From the NCBI GenBank assembly GCA_036924285.1, contig JAYKYS010000005.1, positions 124,001 through 188,000 on the forward strand: 64,000 nt of DNA. The letters run 5' to 3'. Origin of the DNA: Asterella californica. Taxonomy: Eukaryota; Streptophyta; Marchantiopsida; Marchantiales; Aytoniaceae. Made by a program: the position numbers and the translations under genes. Shown here piece by piece: positions 56,772 through 64,000 of this stretch (its first letter is position 1; each line of letters opens with the position of its first letter). Below the pieces are notes generated by a model. That model was given only the letters and a program-made list of their open reading frames with translations. It was not told the DNA's origin and made no database searches.

Positions 56772-57612
56772 TCGACGATCTATTTTGTCCACGGGTGTTA
56801 ACTCCTCTCTCCAACAGGAAATAGAAACACAACTCAACACCTCAATTGTCTTCAGATCATAGCAAGATTTGTCTTAATGGAAACGTCTTGACGAGATCTT
56901 TCTAATGGTACCAAGCTTGCTCAAAACCAACAACCACAGCTCCTTCAACTATCGATTTTGTCCATGGGTGTCAACTCCTCTCTCCAACAGATCTGCGAAA
57001 TAGAAACACACCTCAACACCTCAATTCTTCTCAGATCATAGCAAGATTTATCTCAATGGAAGTGTCTCGACAAGGCCTTTTCAATGGTATCAAGCTTGTT
57101 CAAAACTAACAACCACAGCTCCTTCGACGATCGATTTTGTCCACAGGTGTCAACTCCTCTCTCCAACAAGTCTGCGAAATAGAAACACATCTCAACACCT
57201 CAATTCCCCTCAGAGCACAGCAAGATTTGTCTCAATGGAGGCGTCTCGGCGAGATCTTTCCAATGGTATCAAGCTTACTCAAAATCAATAACCACAACTC
57301 CTTTGACTATCGATTTTATCCACGGGTGTCAACTTCTCTTTCTCCAACAGGTCCACGAAATAGAAACACACCTCAACACCTCAATTCTCTTCAGATCGCA
57401 GCAAGATTGATCTCAATGGAGGCGTCTCGGCGAGATCTTTCCAATGGTACCAAGCTTGCTCAAAATCAATAACCACAGCTCCTTCGACTATCGATTTTGT
57501 CCACGGGTGTCAACTTCTCTTTCTCCAACAGGTCTGCGAAATAAAAACACACCTCAACACCTCAATTCTCTTCAGATCGCAGCAAGATTTGTATCAATGG
57601 AAGCGTCTCGGC
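56772..57612 (-). promoter_or_regulatory. LINE 5'-UTR monomer array (about five units of ~178 bp)
   Basis: ATTTTGTCCACGGGTGT-type words occur near 56780, 56955, 57132, 57314 and 57492, giving periods of 175-182 bp. Each unit also has CAACACCTCAATTCTCTTCA and TACCAAGCTTGCTCAAAA. This is the longest array in the window. It ends inside a unit at 57612, where element C gag resumes. Confidence 0.85.
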
Positions 57613-58370
57613 GAGATACAATGCGTAGAGCAGTATGAAACCTCAAGCATTATTCAGAATATGACAAAAGACATAGGGAAGACCTCGAAGAAGTCGAAGA
57701 AGTCTTCCAGGAAGTCTAAAGGAAACCCAAGTCTGCTGAGACTGATAACAGTGCTTCGGAAGCATCATCTGCTTCTGAGGAGTCTAGTGTCGAAAGTTCA
57801 AAATCAGAGTCTAAACAAGATAGGAAGGCACGAAAGAAGAAGAATGAGAAGTTACGATCCATGGAAGAAGTTGTGCAGAAAATCCCTGAGACTCAGATTA
57901 ATCAATCTGCATCTGATCCCCAGATTGATGAAGTGCTGAAGTAGTTTATAGATTTGAAGGTTCATCTTCTGAACCCGAAGGACAAGCGAAAGCAACCCAT
58001 GGCTTCCCATCCAAACATTTGGTGCAATCTCTGCAACTCTTCTGGACACACTAGGGACTAGTGTACCCAGGATCAGGCAGTCAATTGGGCTGACTGGGAA
58101 GAAGACGATGAAGGGTACCTGCATGATCCAAGTGAGGAATTCTACTATAGGATTGAGATGGTACAACCTTTTACTCCTACCTCGTCTGCTCAATTCAATC
58201 GTTATACTCCTAGTGACAAGGCTGGTACTGTGCAGACCAGGACGCCATGGCAACCTTCTTCATCATAGAGACCTCTAAACTCTCTTCTTAGAGCATGTAA
58301 CAATTGTGGAGAAACAAGACACTGGTGGTCCATCTGTCCTCATCCAAGAAGACAGATTGGACAAGTGCCT
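57613..58370 (+). pseudogene. gag: element C gag, middle part
   Basis: Plus-strand codons match element A gag closely: QYETSSIIQNMTKDIGKTSK, the Ser/Lys-rich linker, the knuckle CNLCNSSGHTRD (last Cys kept after a stop) and WADWEEDDEGYLHDPSEEF-like sequence. The second knuckle is CNNCGETRHWWSIC, in which Gly became Arg. It stops at RQIGQVP, where the solo LTR enters at 58371. Several stops and frame changes. Confidence 0.85.
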
Positions 58371-61300
58371 TGTGGTGCCCACAAATTACAGGATTCATGA
58401 ATTTTTGAAATTTTTAAGAATAATAACTTGTTTGTATAACTGAAGAAGCGTTGTTACTTAAGATTACGACTTCCTTAGCAGGAAGATGATCTTATGAGCT
58501 TTTTGTAATAAGAAGTTGACTTCTTCGGAAGACGACCGTCTTCTGAAGAGCATCTTCTCGGTGGTGTCTTCGGAAGACGGAAGACGCTTCGGAAGATTGG
58601 AACATCTTCGAAAGACGCTTCAGTAGCTTGATTGTCTTCGGAAGTCGACTGTACCCAATTCGTATCAAGAGTGGATTTGCTTTGCTTTTGTGATAAGAGA
58701 GGCTTGGTACGAATTCCAAGTGGCTTGGTGAGTTGTTTGTTATTTCGAGAGGTTGGAAGACGGGAACTAGGCCTGTGCCTCCCGGTCTTCCAAGCTTCTC
58801 AAATCCACATCTTCCTAGAGAGACTAGAAGACTGGAAACGCTGGCAAAATGCGCGAGAAGACGTGAGGGTCCATTTCGGGTCTCTTCTGTCCGACCCATA
58901 GCAGCCCATTCCTTCTTCTTCCCGAACTTAGAAGAGAGTTGTGAGAAGTCTTGCTGGCAGAATCTAGAGAGAATGGTCGAGGGTCATGTTTTCTCATCAT
59001 GCACCAAGCTTCTTCTGAGTGTGTATAAGAGGTAAGAAGTCAGAAGAACAGAGTGCAAATGTTTTGAGTCTGTTGTGAGGTCAGATTGCGTGTAGGGTAC
59101 TTAGAAGACAGGTGAGACCAGTGAAGAGAAGCCTGACTTCGGGAGGTCTTCCGAGAACGTTATTGAATCGGAAACTGTCCCGAGAGTCTTCCATGAGGTC
59201 ACTGTCACCACAGGAGCTCGCAACCATCTTCTGAACCTTTCCTATACTCTACTTCTCGCATATCTTGTATTTTCTGTTAGGAAGTGGGATGAAATGCAAG
59301 GTGGGTTGTCTTCTTAGGGATCCATGCGAGGCCTTGCTTAGTTAGGATTGGTTAGATACAGCTCAGAAGACGAGAGGAAGTTAGGAAGCACTGTTAGAAT
59401 CCCGGAAGACGGACTAACTATCTTTTGGAAGACTAGATTCGTCTTCTGAGAGTGGAAGCTAGACTGTGAGGACTTAGGGAAGGACTGAGTCTTCGACTCA
59501 CAGCAAGTACGTCACTTCTGCCAAGGAGTTAGCGCAGCTGAGGAAGAGCAACCAGGAGTTGCGGGTGCATTTACAGCAACGTGACCAAGAGGTTCTGCGA
59601 GTATGGGGTAAGATCACCGCCCTTGCAGAAAAGAAGACGACGTGGAAGACACTGCGAGAAGCCGCAGAAGCGCAGGCTGTAGCCGAGAAGACGCAGAGAG
59701 AAGCAGCGGAAGCTCGTGCGCAGGGGTTGCTAGCTCAGTCAGTGGAAGCGCTTCAGAAGAAGTTTAACTTCACCGCGGTAAACGCATCTTCCCACGCACT
59801 AGCATCATCGACAGGACCAGACTTGGAGAAGGAGGAGTTTGACCTCGCTGTCCACTTGGTAGTGACAGCGTTGGAAGCCGAAAAGATCCCGGAAGACAGG
59901 AAAACGAGCCGTCTTCTCAGGTATTCCGAGTGGAGGAACCGACTTCCCCGGACCCCTATGAGGTCACCATGGCTCCCAGTGTCGAACTAGTGCCTCAGAA
60001 GAGCGAGGAAGCACCACTCGACCTAGCTTCCCAGAAGATGCTTCCGTCTTCCGAAGCAGAAGCAGAAGCAGAAGCCGAGGAAGAAGCAGCAGCAGCGACA
60101 GCAGGGCCAGCGACGACTATGGAGGAGGCCACCTCAACGACACCCGAGGTAATTACAAGGCTTCTCAGTCTATCAGAAGCCGATTTAAGTAGTTCAGGTA
60201 GGAATAGATCAGGTGGAAATGGCATCCGAGCCATTAGAATAGATAAGCAAAGCCCAGAAGACCAGGGACTTGTCCAAACTTAGTAAAGTACTAAATATGC
60301 TATATTAGGAAAAGACAGGTCCAATTTAATTTTAGATCAGTGACCATGTGGTAGAGTAGGCAGCGCAGGGTAAACAACCAGATGGCTAATTAGGAAAGGG
60401 AAACCGTTTTTGCATGTGAGGTGGCAACCTTCTGGCGGTGCCCATCCCTCCCTGATTGCAGTCGAAGATTGGAGGGGATTCCTTCTGCGTCTCAAGGCAG
60501 ATGGCTTAAGTAGGATGACAGAGTAGGAATTGCAGTTCTGCACACACACAAACATTTTACAGTGCAGACTCAGAGCACATTAGACATATGACACACTACA
60601 GAGATCTGCACACACATACAGATTCTACGCTTGATGTTAGACTAAGAGAATTACGCAGGAAGAAGTCTGCATTCTCTGGTTATCAGCAGCGGCGTGGAGA
60701 TGTAGGTGTAAGTGGTGGACAGTTTAGGAGCATGGAACAACATCCTCGTGCAGTCCTGTTGGCTAGACTGGTGTGTCGAGGAGTAGGAGCAGCAAGTAGA
60801 GGGAGTGAGCTTCCCAACACCTATGTACCTTCTTCTCGGGGAATGGATTGCTGATTTGAGTGCAGAAGCTTTGCTCGTGGCTACTGGGTAGTGGGTTCCT
60901 TGAATTTACTCCCAATTGTGCATGGGAAGTGTTCTCCTTGAGTGGCGGTGATTGTCAGCAGTTGTGGAAGTGTAGCTTGGCTCGTCCAGTAGAGCACTTA
61001 GGATCTGCGTACGGACGGTCTTATGGATAAGGGATCCCAGAAGAGAGAGTAGTCAGAGCAGCGAAGTGAAGAAGAAAGAAGCCTTCTTCCCACAGCAAAA
61101 GACGACATCCTCAAGAAGAAGACGGTGCAACTGTACCCATGTTTGTTGTCTTCCTCCCCAAACTATTACAAGCAAGGATGGCTTGTTAGTCAGAATCCGG
61201 ACTAGAAGCCTGTCGGAATCTTAATTTCCTCTTTTCATCTTGTTTTCTCTTGTTTGGATTTTCTCTTCTTCCCCATCTTCTCCCATTTTCCCCATCTTTT

Positions 61301-61866
61301 TACCTTCTTCTAGTGAGCTTCCGAGATTTCTATTGAGCTTCCGTGAAGGTGAATGTCGTTGTAGTGCTGCAGGAAGACTATTTCCGTAGGCAGAAGCCTG
61401 GGAAGGCTACAGGGGACATACACCCTGTGATTAATCTAACCCGTTGGAACGTGAGTGCGAGAGTAAGGTGTAACAGCCGTGTAAGTCGACTTCTGTGAAG
61501 CAGGACAATCTTCTGGAGGTGTGAGAAGACGAGTTGAACCCCCAGAAGACGAGAATCGCTTCAGGAAGACGGTATCGAGAAGACCAGAAGAAGTGACCTG
61601 GAAGCAGGAAGATCGTCTTCCCGAGCTTCTCTGTGAATAGTTGTATGATATTTTAGTTAGTAGTTGTTTGTTTAGTTCCAGAGCACCTTTTTGCGTGTCT
61701 GGAAGACGCGCGGTTTTGTGAGAAGACGGGATTTCTAGACAAAACCCGTGTGTTTGTGTGTTTGAACAGATCTTAGAACTTAGAGCAGCGTTACTTGTGC
61801 AAATCCTCTATGGGAACGATATCTTGTATACTAAATGGGCAAAAGGAGTAATCCTGCATCACTACA
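58371..61866 (+). repeat. solo LTR-A (3496 bp) with perfect TGCCT duplication in element C gag
   Basis: It starts TGTGGTGCCCACAAATTACA and ends GCATCACTACA, the same ends as element A's 5' LTR. TGCCT flanks it at 58366-58370 and 61867-61871, and gag codons continue across (QVP then LCENCKE). Relative to 22777-30161 it lacks ~1.5 kb near 59490, including the globular frame, and ~1 kb near its start. It retains the coiled-coil reading frame at 59500-60283. The duplication fixes both LTR limits by itself. Confidence 0.93.
59500..60283 (+). pseudogene. LTR-encoded coiled-coil protein, remnant copy
   Basis: The 144-codon frame at 59559-59990 (HLQQRDQEVLRVWGKITALA, REAAEAQAVAEKTQREAAEA, KEEFDLAVHLVVTALEAEKI) matches the element A LTR protein. 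A frame change near 59930 leads to PTSPDPYEVTMAPSVELVPQ and a Glu/Ala-rich end (60283). It lacks about 36 codons after KKFNF. Parallel protein sequence in two LTR copies that differ in much of their DNA suggests the frame once mattered. Confidence 0.75.
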
Positions 61867-64000
61867 TGCCTTTATGTGAAAATTGTAAGGAAGTATGACA
61901 CTTCACAGGGAACTATCCTCTGACTCAACGGCCACGATAGATGGTTAGATTTGTAGATACCACACCTCAGGCAGAGACGACATCAATTTCTAGACTTGAG
62001 TTAGCAGTGGTACAACATGTCTTTGTAGAGGAAGAAGATCTTGGAGATTGCGCGGATTATCTACAAATTGAGGAAGACGAACCAGACCTTAGGAAGCGCA
62101 TAAGAAAAGAGTCTCAATTGCAGAAGACGTATGTAGTCCAGAAGAAGAAGCCACTTGAGGAAGCACCACCTTTTATCCTGGCAGATGAAACTACTTGGAG
62201 CTCTTGCTCAGATTCAGATAGTTGACCTCCATAAGAGATCATGGGTGATGCAGTACTCAAGGTGAGTACCAGAAGCAGAGAGGAGTCAGAATCCCGTTGT
62301 AAGGGAAGCAAGGAGATCCAGAAGAAGAAGCAGCATAAAGAGGAAATCACCCTCTCCAAAGCGACCTCCTCTCTTGCTTATGACAAGGAAGATACTTTGC
62401 TCCATCAGACAAGAAGTAGAAGCGATCATGCAAGAAGATCTGGAGAAGCGACGGAAGATAATGCAGAAGCTTACTCCACCGACCACGAGAGTCCATGTTC
62501 CATAGGAAAAGCTCTAGTCGAAGGAAGACCCAATTCAGGTCTTCCACCTAAGGAAGTATCTTCTAAAACCTTCCATGTTGGAAACTCCATTCACTCTTCT
62601 GAAGCGATCCCCTTATGACTTCTTGCGAGATTTATGGAATCAGAAGACGGATGTTACCTTCCAACAACTTTTGGATGATAATGCTTGTTACAGGAAGCTG
62701 TTACAGTACGTTCTTTGAGGATCAAGGAAGAGAGAAAAAACAAAATTTTCCTAGAGCTCCGATCCTGAGAATAGAACATGAAGACTTAGGAGTCCCGAAC
62801 TTGACATGGAGATCCATGGTTGTTTTATGAAGAAGATACCCATTGATTCAAGCTCCGGAATCAATATCATGATTGAAGAAACTGCACATGCCCTAGGCTT
62901 CACTGAGTTCCAGCCTACTCCGAGAATTCTCAGAATGACGGATCAGACCAAAAGATGACCCTTCGAACAACTGAAAGATGTCTTGACGGTAATTGGAGGA
63001 GTATCTTTCTACCTCACTTACATTATCGTGCGACATGTAGATAAAGTTGGATATCATGTTTTGATAGGAAGACCTTGGCTGTATGTTGCAAATGTAAATA
63101 CAGATTGGTGAAGACATCGTTTAAGGTTTCTAAATCCTACACCCAAGCAGGGAGAGAAGTCCAAAGTCTCTTTCTCTTGGATGAAGATTGGACATCAAGG
63201 TGAAACTCCTTCTACCACTGAGAGATACACATCAGAAGACTCAGCCGCGTCTTCTGATGGTGATGAAAAAAGAGATGAGTTTGTGGTAAACTACTTGTGT
63301 AATACAGATAAAGAAGGAAGAAGATGATGAGGTGGACTGCTGATGCATTCAGTTAGCTGATCGATCAGAAGCCGAGTCGGATCTAGAAGAAGCTCCCAAA
63401 CTAGAATATTTTGATGTCAGTGAATATAATCACACTGAAGGAATGATGAACCCTGATGATCTTCAAGAGATGGAGATTGCCCTAGAAAGAAGCTGAAACT
63501 TTCCAAGGTAATCGATGATCAACAGCTGGAAAACTTCAGAGAACTCTTGACAGAGTTTCAAGATGTCTTGGTGTGGATCATAAAAGACATGAAGGGCATA
63601 CCTAGAGAATTGAGAGAACATCGAATTGACTTGTCAGAAGATGTTGTTCCTGCACGGCAGAGGTAATATCGACTCAACCTCAAGTACTCACTTCTTGTGA
63701 AGGATCAAATTGACCAATATTTGAAAGCAAGAGTCATCTTCCCAGTGCAATGAGTGGGTAGCTCCGACTGTAATTGTTCTCAAGAAGCAGACAGATAAGA
63801 TCAAAGTGTGTTAGACCATATAGCAGGACATGAGTTCTATAGCTTCTTGGACAAGTATTCTGGATGCAACAATGTTCTACCTATCATTACAGAAGAAGAA
63901 AATGGATTTGTGTTCTTTTCTTGTCATCAGTGACAACGTGGGCTAGGCTTTCTTCTACTTTACCTACTCTATACCCTCAACTATACTTTACAAAGCTGTC
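61867..64000 (+). pseudogene. pol: element C gag end, protease and RT start, running off the window
   Basis: After the solo LTR: third knuckle CENCKEV.HFTGN, then MVRFVDTTPQAE, an acidic linker, and a protease region near 62840 with DSSSGINIMIEETAHALGF (active-site DSGS changed to DSSS) and LIGRPWLYVANVNTD. The RT lead-in is KYSLLVKDQIDQYLKARVIF, then a TGA where a tryptophan codon belongs. About 40 codons of RT are missing after KKQTDKIK, since the next readable words are DHIAGHEFYSFLDKYSG. Sequence after 63910 does not follow the family. Many stops; a much older copy than element A. Confidence 0.8.

Noticed and set aside
1..64000. Host protein-coding, tRNA or rRNA genes
   Set aside because: Every frame of protein-like quality belongs to a retroelement, and I saw no tRNA-like box pairs or rRNA stretches on reading; a tRNAscan or Infernal run would be needed to be certain.

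Overview
The window looks like repeat-rich nuclear DNA of a plant. It consists almost entirely of nested, mostly broken retroelements, and I found no host protein gene, rRNA, tRNA or CRISPR array. The plant reading rests on three things: Ty3/gypsy pol proteins of the plant Athila/Tat-like (non-chromovirus) type with a tRNA-Asp-type primer site; L1-type LINEs whose ORF2 ends in the zinc-binding RT domain typical of plant LINEs; and 1.4-6 kb LTRs. Species cannot be read from the sequence; a seed-free land plant is only a guess.

Layout. 1-15310 is a mosaic of L1-type LINE pieces on both strands, pieces of an LTR family here called LTR-D, and one clean solo LTR (LTR-E, 3913-5762). Several junctions recur, so the mosaic was duplicated after it formed. 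15311-30161 is a minus-strand gypsy element (element A): one gag-pro-pol frame broken by two TGA codons, a primer-binding site, and a very long 5' LTR that carries its own coding region and a later solo LTR of another family. 30162-39597 holds a degenerate plus-strand gypsy element (element D), part of it in a 1396-bp tandem duplication, split by a nearly complete LINE ORF2 (34784-38186). 40170-51700 is a minus-strand gypsy element with both LTRs (element B), inserted in a LINE; its gag is cut by a complete LTR-D and its 3' LTR by a 798-bp solo LTR. 51701-57612 is LINE sequence, including tandem 5'-UTR monomers and an ORF1. 54801-64000 is a decayed plus-strand relative of element A (element C), interrupted by LINEs and by a 3.5-kb solo LTR of the element A family.

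How the parts work. Elements A, B and D encode or encoded capsid (Gag), aspartic protease, reverse transcriptase, RNase H and integrase for copying through RNA and integrating. The LINEs encode an ORF1 coiled-coil protein and an ORF2 endonuclease/reverse transcriptase for target-primed insertion. No copy seen here is fully intact.

Points most worth following: (1) element A's LTR contains protein-coding sequence, and a solo copy with a perfect 5-bp target duplication confirms the LTR limits; (2) three different LTR families with TGTCG...CGACA-type ends made 4-bp target duplications that all centre on CG (ACGT, ACGT, GCGC, GCGG); (3) the LINEs have ~178-bp tandem 5'-UTR monomers and an (ATTC)n 3' end; (4) element B has an 11-bp perfect hairpin where a tRNA primer site is expected.
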